Of a stretch of 64,000 bases of DNA, positions 7,180-15,297 are shown in pieces. The notes under the pieces are model-generated. The model was not told the origin of the DNA, did not search any database, and saw only the letters and a program-made list of their open reading frames with translations. Origin of the DNA: Agrococcus beijingensis (GTDB lineage: Bacteria; Actinomycetota; Actinomycetes; Actinomycetales; Microbacteriaceae). Each line of letters begins with the position of its first letter. Within the stretch, counting starts at the first letter, position 1. Location: assembly GCF_030758955.1 (NCBI RefSeq), contig NZ_CP132360.1:77467-141466 (forward strand). The letters run 5' to 3'. A program made the position numbers and the translations under genes.

Positions 7180-8613
7180 GTGAGTGCATTCGAGCGCAAG
7201 CAGCGCGTAGTGATCATCGGCGGCGGTCCTGGCGGGTACGAGGCGGCGCTCGCGGGCGCCAGGCTCGGTGCCGCAGTCACGCTCATCGAGCGCACCGGCA
7301 TCGGCGGCAGCGCGATCCTCACCGACGTCGTGCCCTCGAAGTCGCTCATCGCGACCGCCGAGTCGGCTGCCGCGATCCGCGACGCCAGCCAGCTGGGCGT
7401 GCAGTTCTCGGTGCGCGGCGCCAGCGGCCGGCCGCAGAAGCCCGAGGTGGCCGTCAACCTGCGGGCCGTCAACCGGCGCCTGCTGTCGCTCGCGGCGAAG
7501 CAGTCGCTCGACATGAAGGCCGACCTCGAGAAGGCGGGCGTCACGCTCGTGCAGGGCGAGGGCCGCCTCGACGGCCCCGGCCGCGTGGTCGTCTCCACCG
7601 GCAAGCAGGGCTCCGACTTCGACGAGTTCGAGGCCGACACCATCGTCGTCTCGGTCGGCGCCACGCCCCGGCAGCTGCCCTCGGCCATGCCCGACGGCGA
7701 GCGGATCCTCACGTGGACGCAGCTCTACGGCCTCGAGGAGGTGCCCGAGCACCTGATCGTCGTCGGCTCCGGCGTCACCGGCGCCGAGTTCGCGAGCGCC
7801 TACAGCCTGATCGGCGCCGAGGTGACGCTCATCTCGAGCCGCGAGCAGGTGCTGCCGGGCGAGGACACCGACGCGGCCCGCGTGATCGAGGACGTCTTCG
7901 GCCGCCAGGGCATGCACGTGCTCGCCAAGTCGAGGGCGGCGACCGTCGAGCGCACGGAGACGGGCGTGCTCGTCACGCTCACCGACGGCCGCACGGTCGA
8001 GGGCTCGCACTGCCTGATGGCGGTCGGCTCGATCCCGAACACCGCCGGCATCGGGCTCGAGGAGGCCGGGCTCGAGATGACCGACTCCGGCCACATCCAC
8101 GTCAACCGTGTCGCGCGCACGAACCTGCCGAACATCTACGCGGTCGGCGACTGCGCCGACGCGCTGCCGCTCGCCTCGGTGGCCTCGATGCAGGGCCGCA
8201 CCGCGATGTTCCACGCGCTCGGCGATGCGGTCGACCCGATCTCGATGCGCACGGTCGCGTCGAACATCTTCACGCAGCCCGAGATCGCCACGGTCGGCTG
8301 GTCGCAGCGCGAGATCGAAGAGGGCATCGCCCAGGGCGAGGTCTACCGGATCGATCTCGCCACCAACGCCCGCGCCAAGATGATGGGCGTCGAGGACGGC
8401 TTCGTGAAGCTCTTCGCGCGCACGGGCTCGGGCACGGTCATCGGCGGCGTGATCGTCGCGCCGAAGGCGTCGGAGCTGATCTTCACGGTGACGATGGCGA
8501 TGGAGCACCGCCTCACCGTCGACCAGCTCGCCCGCGTGTTCCCGGTCTTTCCGTCGCTCACCGGCTCGATCTCCGACGCCGCCCGCGCGATGCACCGCGT
8601 CGACGCCGGCTGA
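7180..8613 (+). CDS. lpdA: NAD(P)H dehydrogenase (quinone), LpdA type
   Basis: Flavoprotein of the pyridine nucleotide-disulfide oxidoreductase fold, 477 residues from the GTG at 7180. It has the FAD fingerprint VVIIGGGPGGYEAA at the N-terminus, the NAD(P) fingerprint VVGSGVTGAEFASAY, the second FAD motif NIYAVGDCADALPLASV and a C-terminal dimerisation domain. Where lipoamide dehydrogenase has the CxxxxC redox pair, this protein reads GIGGSAILTDVVPSK, with no cysteine. That is the hallmark of the mycobacterial LpdA (Rv3303c) group, which reduces quinones and protects against oxidative stress. In-frame ATGs at 7168 and 7171 are alternative starts; GATGAT at 7167-7172 would give a leaderless GTG. 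Confidence 0.9.
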   Translation: MSAFERKQRVVIIGGGPGGYEAALAGARLGAAVTLIERTGIGGSAILTDVVPSKSLIATAESAAAIRDASQLGVQFSVRGASGRPQKPEVAVNLRAVNRRLLSLAAKQSLDMKADLEKAGVTLVQGEGRLDGPGRVVVSTGKQGSDFDEFEADTIVVSVGATPRQLPSAMPDGERILTWTQLYGLEEVPEHLIVVGSGVTGAEFASAYSLIGAEVTLISSREQVLPGEDTDAARVIEDVFGRQGMHVLAKSRAATVERTETGVLVTLTDGRTVEGSHCLMAVGSIPNTAGIGLEEAGLEMTDSGHIHVNRVARTNLPNIYAVGDCADALPLASVASMQGRTAMFHALGDAVDPISMRTVASNIFTQPEIATVGWSQREIEEGIAQGEVYRIDLATNARAKMMGVEDGFVKLFARTGSGTVIGGVIVAPKASELIFTVTMAMEHRLTVDQLARVFPVFPSLTGSISDAARAMHRVDAG

Positions 8614-8714
8614 CGCCGCGGAGGGCGCGGACGGCTGACGCGCCCGGGCACTGACGCCGCGCCCGACACCCGACGTCCCGGGGCCCAGCACGACGCATCC
8701 ACCTGCCCGTCTTT

Positions 8715-8785
8715 CCGTTTCGCAGGCGATCCGGCTCTCGAGAGGGAGCATTCCCCTCGACCGGCGCGGATCGCCTGCAGAACGG
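8715..8785 (-). repeat. 70-bp palindromic repeat, copy R1 (inverted orientation)
   Basis: Terminal inverted arms of 18 bp (8715-8732 and 8768-8785, 16 of 18 positions complementary) enclose a centre containing GAGGGAGCATTCCCCTCG. The sequence is the reverse complement of copies R2 and R3 downstream, apart from scattered differences. It lies between lpdA and the frameshifted gene and encodes no protein. Confidence 0.88.
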
Positions 8786-8878
8786 AACGGCTACGCGCGG
8801 GCATCGTCGCGCTGAGTTCTCCACAGCGCACCTCGGACGACCCGACCGCGCGGCGGCGGCGCGGGCACCATCGCGCTC

Positions 8879-9752
8879 GTGTCGATCGACGATGAGGTGC
8901 GCGCGCTCGGGGGCGTGGCCTCGCTCGACCACCTGCGCGCGCGCGGGTTCGACCGCCCGCAGGTGCTCGAGGCTCGCCGCGCCGGCCTGCTCGTGCACGT
9001 GCGCCGCGCCTGGGTCGCCGTGCCCGACGCCGACGCGCGCGCGGTGCAGGCCGTGCGCATGCGGGGTCAGCTCACCTGCATCTCGGCGACGAGCGCCATG
9101 GGTGTGTGGACGCTCGACGACGGCAAGCTGCCCCGGCAACGGGTCGCGGCTCAATCCCCGGACACGAGACGCTCCTGCCGCGATCTCCGACGCGTCGGTG
9201 GTCGTCCACTGGCGGGGCCGCACAGCGGCGCCGGCGAGCGCGGTCCAGGCTCTCGACGAGGTGCTGCTGCACGTGGTCGAGTGCCAGCCGCCGGAGCTGG
9301 CGCTGGCCGTGCTCGACGCGTGCGTCCACGATCGCCGGCGCACCGCGGAGCACCTCGCCCGGCTGCTGAGCGGCACGGAACGCGGCCGGCTCCTGGCGAC
9401 GCTGCTCGACGGCGGGGCTGGCTCAGGACTCGAGAGCATCGCGCGCTACCGATTCCGATCGCACGGCCTCCGCGTGCGCACCCAGGTCGATGTGCCCGGC
9501 CTCGGCCCGCGCGACCTCCTCCTCGGCGACCGCTTGTGGATCGAGATCGACGGCCGCGAGCACCACACGCGCGTCGCGGACTTCCCCCGCGATCGGCGCA
9601 TCGATCGTGAGCTGCAACGATCCGGCGGCATCTCGCTGCGCTTCGCCTACGAGGACATCATGCATCGCTGGCCGCGCACGATCGCCACGGTGCTCGACTT
9701 CGTCCGCCGTGATCGCCACCGCCGCCGTCGCCGCCGCCCCGGTCGGCGCTGA
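8879..9752 (+). pseudogene. AbiEi-like antitoxin-domain / DUF559-type endonuclease-fold protein, frameshifted
   Basis: The gene is in two frames. From the GTG at 8879 one frame gives a winged-helix N-terminus (IDDEVRALGGVASLDHLRAR, then RRAGLLVHVRRAWVAVP) like the AbiEi antitoxin domain, ending in SAMGVWTLDDGKLP. The rest, from NPRTRDAPAAISDASVVVHW to the stop at 9752, is one base out of phase and holds a restriction-endonuclease-like domain with GLGPRDLLLGDRLWIEIDGR (D...ExD) near the end. The junction is close to the CCCC run at 9131-9134. It is either a real frameshift or a sequencing error in a homopolymer. Such fusions are common single genes in Microbacteriaceae. Palindromic repeats flank it on both sides. 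Confidence 0.8.
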
Positions 9753-9833
9753 CCGTGGGCTCGACCTCGCGGGCATCGCGCCTGATCGTGCGGCTCGCCA
9801 CGCCGCGACTGTCGCGTCGCTGGGAATGACTTT

Positions 9834-9900
9834 GCAGGTGATCCGGCGGGCTCGGGGGGAATCCTCCCTCGCGCGACCCTGATCGCCTGCAGAACGGAAT
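9834..9900 (+). repeat. 70-bp palindromic repeat, copy R2
   Basis: Same element as R3: GCAGGTGATCCGG at the left end, a centre CTCGGGGGGAATCCTCCCTCG, and GATCGCCTGCAGAACGGAAT at the right end. The ends are inverted repeats of each other. Confidence 0.88.
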
Positions 9901-10030
9901 GGCGCGGAGCGGAGTGCCGAGGCTGATCGCGGGGGCCACTCACGCGCCCCGCGGCGGCCGGCGACGCCACCCGCACCGCAAGGCTTCATCGCGGCGGCCG
10001 TCGGACTGGCCGCGGCGCGACTGCTCACTC

Positions 10031-10100
10031 TGCAGGTGATCCGGGAGGCTCGAGGGGAATGCTCCCTCGGGCGGCCAGGATCACCTGCAAAACGGAATTG
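10031..10100 (+). repeat. 70-bp palindromic repeat, copy R3 (just past the accA3 stop)
   Basis: TGCAGGTGATCC at the left and GGATCACCTGCAAAACGG at the right form inverted arms around CTCGAGGGGAATGCTCCCTCG, which is itself palindromic. It sits 34 bp beyond the accA3 stop, so it could also end accA3 transcription. Confidence 0.9.
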
Positions 10101-10133
10101 CCTGCGCGAGGCGGGCGGATGCGTCGGCGCGGC

Positions 10134-11897
10134 TCAGGCGTCGGGCGTGACGGTCACGAGGTGGTGGCCGGAGGAGACCGTCGAGCCGACGGGTGCATCG
10201 AGGAACGAGACCGTGCCGTCGATGGGGCTCGACAGCGGCTGCTCCATCTTCATCGCCTCGAGCACCACCAGCAGGTCGCCGGCGACGACGCGGTCGCCCT
10301 CGGCGACACCCGACTTGATCACCGTCGCCTGCATGGGCGAGACGATCGCGCCGTTGCCGACGCCGCCGGCCAGCGCGGTGCGGGTGCGGCGCGGGGCGGG
10401 GCCTTTGGCGTCCTTCGCATCCGAGAAGAGGCGCTTCGGCATCGAGACGGCGATGCGCTTGCCCTCGGCCTCCACGACCACCGTGCGGCGCGCATCCGGC
10501 CCGCCGATCTCGCCCGGCTCGCCGGCCCAGGGGGCGATCTCGCCGTCGAACTCGGTCTCGATCCACGAGGTGTAGATCGAGAAGGGGGCGTCGCCCTCGG
10601 GGGCGAACGCCGGGTGGTCGACGATCGCGCGGTGGAACGGCAGCACCGTCGGCAGCCCGTCGACCTCGAACTCGGCCAGCGCGCGGCGGGCGCGCTGCAG
10701 CGCCTCGGCGCGGTCGCGACCGGTGACGATGAGCTTCGCGAGCATCGAGTCGAAGTTGCCGCCGATCACGTCGCCGGCCACGACGCCCGAGTCGACGCGC
10801 ACGCCGGGGCCCGAGGGTGCGCGGAAGATGCGCACGGGCCCGGGCTGCGGCATGAAGCCGGCGCCGGCGTCCTCGCCGTTGATGCGGAACTCGATCGAGT
10901 GGCCGTGAACCTCGGGGTCGTCGTAGCCGAGCGCCTCGCCCTCGGCGATGCGGAACTGCTCGCGCACCAGGTCGATGCCGGTGACGTCCTCGGAGACCGG
11001 GTGCTCGACCTGCAGGCGCGTGTTGACCTCGAGGAACGAGATGGTGCCGTCGGCGCCGATGAGGAACTCGCACGTGCCCGCGCCGACGTACTTCGCGGCG
11101 CGCAGGATCGCCTTGGAGGCCTGGCGCAGCTGGGCGTCCTGCGCCTCGCTGATGAAGGGCGCGGGTGCCTCTTCGACGAGCTTCTGGTGGCGGCGCTGCA
11201 GCGAGCAGTCGCGGGTCGAGACGACGACCACGTTGCCGTGCGCGTCGGCGAGGCACTGGGTCTCGACGTGGCGCGGCTTGTTGAGGTACTTCTCGACGAA
11301 GCACTCGCCGCGCCCGAACGCCGCGACCGCCTCGCGGGTGGCGGACTCGAACTGCTGCGCGACCTCCTCGCGCGTGAACGCCACCTTGAGCCCCCGCCCG
11401 CCGCCGCCGAAGGCAGCCTTGATAGCGACCGGCAGCCCGTGCTGGTCGACGAACTCGAGCACCTCGTCGGCGCCCTCGACGGGGTTGATGGTGCCGGGGG
11501 CGAGCGGTGCGCCGACCGACTCGGCGATGTGGCGCGCCGAGACCTTGTCGCCGAGCTGCTCGATCGCCTCGGGGCTCGGGCCGATCCAGATGAGGCCGGC
11601 GTCGATCACGGCCCGCGCGAAGTCGGCGTTCTCGGCGAGGAAGCCGTAGCCGGGGTGCACGGCGTCGGCGCCGGAGCGGCGCGCGACCGACAGCATCTTG
11701 TCGATCACCAGGTAGCTCTCGGCGCTGGTGGCGCCGTGCAGCGAGTAGGCCTCGTCGGCGAGCTGCGCGTGCTGCGCGTCGCGATCGGGCTCCGCGTAGA
11801 CCGCGACCGAGCCGATGCCCGCATCGCGCGCGGCGCGGATGATGCGGACGGCGATCTCGCCGCGGTTGGCGATGAGGACCTTGGTGATGCGGCGCAT
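10134..11897 (-). CDS. accA3: Acyl-CoA carboxylase alpha chain (biotin carboxylase + biotin carrier)
   Basis: ATP- and bicarbonate-dependent carboxylation of biotin, the first half-reaction of acetyl-/propionyl-CoA carboxylase, which makes malonyl-CoA or methylmalonyl-CoA. The 587 residues hold the biotin carboxylase N-domain ([19 protein letters not shown]), the ATP-grasp domain with [14 protein letters not shown] and the C-domain, then a biotinyl carrier domain whose lysine is in LEAMKMEQP (Lys550). The size matches actinobacterial AccA3 proteins, where both domains are on one chain. The partner beta and epsilon subunits and the biotin ligase are at 36301-39016. TAGGCT 8 nt before the ATG suggests a leaderless mRNA. 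Confidence 0.95.
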   Translation of the reverse strand: MRRITKVLIANRGEIAVRIIRAARDAGIGSVAVYAEPDRDAQHAQLADEAYSLHGATSAESYLVIDKMLSVARRSGADAVHPGYGFLAENADFARAVIDAGLIWIGPSPEAIEQLGDKVSARHIAESVGAPLAPGTINPVEGADEVLEFVDQHGLPVAIKAAFGGGGRGLKVAFTREEVAQQFESATREAVAAFGRGECFVEKYLNKPRHVETQCLADAHGNVVVVSTRDCSLQRRHQKLVEEAPAPFISEAQDAQLRQASKAILRAAKYVGAGTCEFLIGADGTISFLEVNTRLQVEHPVSEDVTGIDLVREQFRIAEGEALGYDDPEVHGHSIEFRINGEDAGAGFMPQPGPVRIFRAPSGPGVRVDSGVVAGDVIGGNFDSMLAKLIVTGRDRAEALQRARRALAEFEVDGLPTVLPFHRAIVDHPAFAPEGDAPFSIYTSWIETEFDGEIAPWAGEPGEIGGPDARRTVVVEAEGKRIAVSMPKRLFSDAKDAKGPAPRRTRTALAGGVGNGAIVSPMQATVIKSGVAEGDRVVAGDLLVVLEAMKMEQPLSSPIDGTVSFLDAPVGSTVSSGHHLVTVTPDA

Positions 11898-11905
11898 GGT
11901 TCAAC

Positions 11906-11911
11906 AGCCTA
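11906..11911 (-). promoter_or_regulatory. Putative leaderless -10 box (TAGGCT) of accA3
   Basis: On the minus strand, TAGGCT ends 8 nt before the accA3 ATG (11897). The intervening GTTGAACC is not a ribosome-binding site. Confidence 0.55.
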
Positions 11912-12048
11912 GGCGCCGGAGCATGACGGATGCGTGCACAAGGCACACAGGCATGCGGGGATCGGTTGCGGATTCCCACAGTCGTGCGGGCTCGGTGGCC
12001 CGGCCGGCCATGCGGGGGAGACCCTGCCTGAAACCGCCCTGCCTCAAA

Positions 12049-12054
12049 TAGCAT
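12049..12054 (+). promoter_or_regulatory. Putative leaderless -10 box (TAGCAT)
   Basis: TAGCAT ends 6 nt before the GTG at 12061; the upstream flank CTCAAA is A/T-richer than its surroundings. Confidence 0.55.
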
Positions 12055-12060
12055 GGGCGC

Positions 12061-12876
12061 GTGGATCCCGTGCTGGCGCTTGCCCTGGAGTGGTGGTGGG
12101 TCGCTCCCGCGGGTGCTGGCGCGGGCACGCTCGGCTGGCTCGGCGTGCGGCGCCGCTCCCCGGTCGGCCGCAGGCTCGAGCTCGACGCCGCCCAGCACGA
12201 CCTGCGGCGGGCGGAGCACGCGGTGGTGCGCTCGCGCGCGCTGCTGAAGGTCGCGCGCGCGGAGCACCTGCGCGCCCAGGCCGAGCAGACGGCCTCGCGC
12301 CTCGCCGCCGGTGCCGTGCTCGAGAGCAAGCGGCGGGTGCAGGACGCCGAGCGAGCGGTCAAGGCCGCCGTGGCGGATCTCCGGGCGCGGCGCGCCTCGG
12401 TGCAGGCCGCCCGTGCGACCATGCCGGCCAGCCGTGCGCCGCTCGAGGAGATGCCGCTGGCACGGCTGCGCAGCGAGCACGATGCGCTCACGACCCGCTG
12501 GATCGCCTACGAGACCGATGCTGCCAAGGCGATCGACTACCCGGGCATGAGCGACCCCTCGTCACCGGCGCTCCAGGCGTTCCTCCGCGAGCAGCAGGTC
12601 GCGATGGAGCTGCGCCCTGCGAGCACCGACGCCCGCATGGCGCCGGCCGACTTCGCCGCGTACCGCGACGCGGTGCGACGGGCGACGCAGGCCTTCGACA
12701 CAGCCGAGCGCGTCGCCCACCGCGCTGCCGGGGAGCTGCCGCGACCCTCCGGCGACCGCACCGACTGGAGCGCGCTCGCCCAGGAGCTGCTCGACACCGC
12801 GCAGGGCGCCATCACCCGCTCGGCCGAGGCGTGGCAGCGCGCCGAGCGGGAGCGCCGGCGGCGGCCCGAGGCCTGA
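12061..12876 (+). CDS. Hypothetical coiled-coil protein
   Basis: 271 residues, function not recognised. A short hydrophobic start (DPVLALALEWWWVAPAGAGAG TLGWLG, about residues 2-28) could be a single membrane anchor or uncleaved signal; it is followed by an Arg/Ala/Glu-rich helix-forming region (about 40-125, with RRAEHAVVRSRALLKVARAE and SKRRVQDAERAVKAAVADLR) likely to be a coiled coil. The C-terminal half is mixed and ends in a basic tail (AERERRRRPEA). The GTG start is supported by TAGCAT at leaderless distance. It is transcribed away from accA3, and nothing nearby suggests a role. Confidence 0.7.
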   Translation: MDPVLALALEWWWVAPAGAGAGTLGWLGVRRRSPVGRRLELDAAQHDLRRAEHAVVRSRALLKVARAEHLRAQAEQTASRLAAGAVLESKRRVQDAERAVKAAVADLRARRASVQAARATMPASRAPLEEMPLARLRSEHDALTTRWIAYETDAAKAIDYPGMSDPSSPALQAFLREQQVAMELRPASTDARMAPADFAAYRDAVRRATQAFDTAERVAHRAAGELPRPSGDRTDWSALAQELLDTAQGAITRSAEAWQRAERERRRRPEA

Positions 12877-12913
12877 CCTGACCCGTCGCGGCGCGCTGCA
12901 AGGCAGCACTTGG

Positions 12914-12931
12914 TGAGTGAGCGCTCACTCA
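12914..12931. promoter_or_regulatory. Perfect 18-bp palindromic operator (TetR autoregulation)
   Basis: TGAGTGAGCGCTCACTCA is fully self-complementary and fills the spacer between a TTGGTG -35-like hexamer (12910-12915) and the TACGCT -10 box of the TetR gene. TGAGTGA half-sites are typical operators for TetR regulators of exporter operons. Binding by the adjacent regulator is inferred from position. Confidence 0.8.
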
Positions 12932-12933
12932 AC

Positions 12934-12939
12934 TACGCT
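12934..12939 (+). promoter_or_regulatory. -10 box (TACGCT) of the tetR-ABC exporter operon
   Basis: TACGCT ends 6 nt before the GTG at 12946; an 18-bp spacer separates it from TTGGTG at 12910. The transcript would be leaderless. Confidence 0.65.
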
Positions 12940-12945
12940 CGTCCC

Positions 12946-13569
12946 GTGACCCCCATCCCTCGCCTGAGCGGCGACGACCGTCGCGCGCAGATCATCGAGG
13001 CCGTCACGCCCGCGATGCTCGAGCACGGCCAGACCATCACGACGCGGCAGCTGGCCGAGGCCGCGGGCGTGGCCGAGGGCACGCTCTTCAAGGCCTTCGG
13101 CGACAAGGAGTCGCTGCTCATCGCCGTCGGCGAGCACCACCTGGCGGCCGAGGACTTCACCGCCGAGCTCGCCGCGCTCCAGTTCGACAGCCTCGACGAG
13201 TTCGTCACCGTCACCGGCGCCGCCCTGGTGTCGCGCATGCGCTTCATCTTCCGGCTGGTCGTCGCGCTCGGCCCCGCGGGCCAGCGCATCGTCGCCGACC
13301 GCCACGCCGACTTCGAGGCGTCGAAGCACCGCCTCGCGGCGCAGTTCGCGCCGTACCGCCACCAGCTGCGGGTCTCCCCGCTCGTCGCCGCCGACCTGCT
13401 CCGCACGCTCGCCTGGGCCGCCAGCGCCAGCTGGGGCGAGCAGGAGCCCACGTCATCGGCCGATGACATCATCCAGGTGCTGCTGCACGGCATCGTCAGC
13501 ACCGACGCGACGCGCGCCTCCGACGGCACGTCCGCCACCGCATCCGCCCCCGAGAGCCAGAAGGTCTGA
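12946..13569 (+). CDS. TetR family transcriptional regulator
   Basis: 207 residues. The N-terminal helix-turn-helix reads RRAQIIEAVTPAMLEHG, then TTRQLAEAAGVAEGTLFKAF and DKESLLIAV, the standard TetR layout; the C-terminal ligand domain is divergent. The GTG at 12946 gives the usual short tail before the HTH and matches leaderless spacing; the earlier start at 12910 would lie within the operator. It is followed 2 bp later by the two ABC exporter genes, so it most likely represses its own operon and is relieved by a transported compound. The inducer is unknown. Confidence 0.92.
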   Translation: MTPIPRLSGDDRRAQIIEAVTPAMLEHGQTITTRQLAEAAGVAEGTLFKAFGDKESLLIAVGEHHLAAEDFTAELAALQFDSLDEFVTVTGAALVSRMRFIFRLVVALGPAGQRIVADRHADFEASKHRLAAQFAPYRHQLRVSPLVAADLLRTLAWAASASWGEQEPTSSADDIIQVLLHGIVSTDATRASDGTSATASAPESQKV

Positions 13570-13571
13570 TC

Positions 13572-15296
13572 ATGCTCTGGAAGCTCATCGTCCGCTACGT
13601 CAGGCCATCGCTGCTGTCGCTGATCCTCGTCGTGCTGTTCCAGTTCGCGCAGTCGGTGCTGTCGCTGATGCTGCCGACCATCAACGCCGAGATCATCAAC
13701 GACGGCGTGCTGCGCGGCGACACCGACACCATCTGGCGGCTCGGCATGCTGATGCTCGCGCTCAGCCTCGGCCAGGTCGTCGCCAACATCCTCGCGATCA
13801 TGTTCGGCGCGCGCCTCGCGATGCGCGCCGGACGCGACCTGCGCGCCGACATCTTCGGCAAGGTCGGCGACTTCAGCGAGCAGGACGTGCAGCGCTTCGG
13901 TGCCGCGAGCCTCATCACCCGCAACACGAACGACGTGCAGCAGGTGCAGATGCTCATCCTGATGTCGTGCACCATGCTGCTGTCGGCGCCCATGCTGGCG
14001 ATCGGCGGCATCGTGATGGCGCTGCGCGCCGACGCGACGCTGTCGTGGCTGATCGCCGTCGCCGTGCCGCTCATGCTCGTCGTGCTCGGCGTCATCGTCG
14101 CCAGGCTGGTGCCGATCTTCCGCCTGCTGCAGGAGCGCATCGACCGCATCAACAAGGTGCTGCGCGAGCAGCTCACCGGCATCCGCGTGATCCGCGCGTT
14201 CGTGCAGGAGCGCGCCGAGAAGCAGCGCTTCGCCGTCGCCAACGACGGCGTCACCGACGCCATGCTGCGCACCGGCAACCTGTTCGTGCTGATGTTCCCG
14301 ATCATCATGCTGATCGTCGAGATCTCGTCGGTCTCAGTGCTGTGGTTCGGCGCGGGCCTGGTCGACTCGGGCGAGCTCGAGATCGGCACGATGATGGCGT
14401 TCCTGCAGTACCTGATGCAGATCCTCATGGGCGTGCTCATGGCCACCTTCATGACGATCATGATCCCGAGGGCCGCGGTCTCCGCGAAGCGCATCGGCGA
14501 GGTGCTCGAGACGGAGTCGTCGGTCGTGCGGGTCGCGTCGGGCCCGGCCATGCCGACGCCCGGCACGATCGAGCTGCGCGACGTGAGCTTCCACTACCCG
14601 GGCGCCGACACCCCGGTGCTCGACGGCGTCTCGATCCAGGCAGCGCCCGGCGAGAGGGTGGCGATCATCGGCTCGACCGGCGCCGGCAAGACGACGCTGG
14701 TCAACCTGATCCCGCGCCTGTTCGACGCGACCGGCGGTCGGGTGCTGGTCGGCGGCGTCGACGTCAAGGAGCTCGACGCCGAGACGCTCTGGCGGGGCAT
14801 CGCGATCGTGCCCCAGCGGCCCTACCTCTTCGCCGGCACCGTCGCGTCGAACCTGCGGTACGGCAACGAGCAGGCCACCGACGAGCAGCTCTGGCGGGCG
14901 CTCGAGATCGCCCAGGCGGCGGGCTTCGTGCAGCAGATGGACAAGCAGCTCGACTCGCGCATCGCGCAGGGCGGCACGAACGTCTCGGGCGGTCAGCGCC
15001 AACGGCTGTCGATCGCGCGGGCGCTCGTCGCCGAGCCCGACGTGCTCGTCTTCGACGACTCGTTCTCGGCGCTCGACCTGACGACGGATGCGCGCCTGCG
15101 GGCGGCGCTGACCGAGGCGGTGGGTGCGACCACCCAGATCGTCGTCGCCCAGCGCGTCTCGACGATCGTCGACGCCGACCGCATCGTGGTGCTCGAGGCC
15201 GGCCGGGTCGTCGGCACCGGCACGCATGAGGAGCTGCTCGCCGGCAGCGAGACCTACCGAGAGATCGTCGACTCGCAGATGGCAGTGGAGGCCTGA
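13572..15296 (+). CDS. ABC exporter half-transporter, degenerate-site partner
   Basis: 574 residues: a six-helix membrane domain (about 1-310) with the type IV exporter intracellular loops (RINKVLREQLTGIRVIRAF), then an ATPase domain with Walker A GSTGAGKTTLVN, Q-loop IVPQRPYLFAG, signature VSGGQRQRLSIARAL and Walker B VLVFDDSFSALD. The catalytic glutamate after Walker B is replaced by Asp (DDS instead of DEA), the pattern of the non-hydrolysing site in heterodimeric exporters such as BmrC. The next gene supplies the canonical glutamate, so the two should form one heterodimer. Likely drug or lipid export under TetR control; substrate unknown. Confidence 0.93.
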   Translation: MLWKLIVRYVRPSLLSLILVVLFQFAQSVLSLMLPTINAEIINDGVLRGDTDTIWRLGMLMLALSLGQVVANILAIMFGARLAMRAGRDLRADIFGKVGDFSEQDVQRFGAASLITRNTNDVQQVQMLILMSCTMLLSAPMLAIGGIVMALRADATLSWLIAVAVPLMLVVLGVIVARLVPIFRLLQERIDRINKVLREQLTGIRVIRAFVQERAEKQRFAVANDGVTDAMLRTGNLFVLMFPIIMLIVEISSVSVLWFGAGLVDSGELEIGTMMAFLQYLMQILMGVLMATFMTIMIPRAAVSAKRIGEVLETESSVVRVASGPAMPTPGTIELRDVSFHYPGADTPVLDGVSIQAAPGERVAIIGSTGAGKTTLVNLIPRLFDATGGRVLVGGVDVKELDAETLWRGIAIVPQRPYLFAGTVASNLRYGNEQATDEQLWRALEIAQAAGFVQQMDKQLDSRIAQGGTNVSGGQRQRLSIARALVAEPDVLVFDDSFSALDLTTDARLRAALTEAVGATTQIVVAQRVSTIVDADRIVVLEAGRVVGTGTHEELLAGSETYREIVDSQMAVEA

Positions 15297-15297
15297 G

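Larger units (their letters stand above)
9753..10133. other. 381-bp non-coding interval with two palindromic repeats
   Basis: Between the frameshifted gene and the accA3 stop. It holds repeats R2 and R3; the 130 bp between them (9901-10030) is GC-rich and shows no convincing gene on either strand. Confidence 0.8.

Noticed and set aside
8715..10100. Palindromic repeats considered as insertion-sequence ends
   Set aside because: The enclosed gene is not a transposase, R2 and R3 are only about 130 bp apart, and no target-site duplication is evident.
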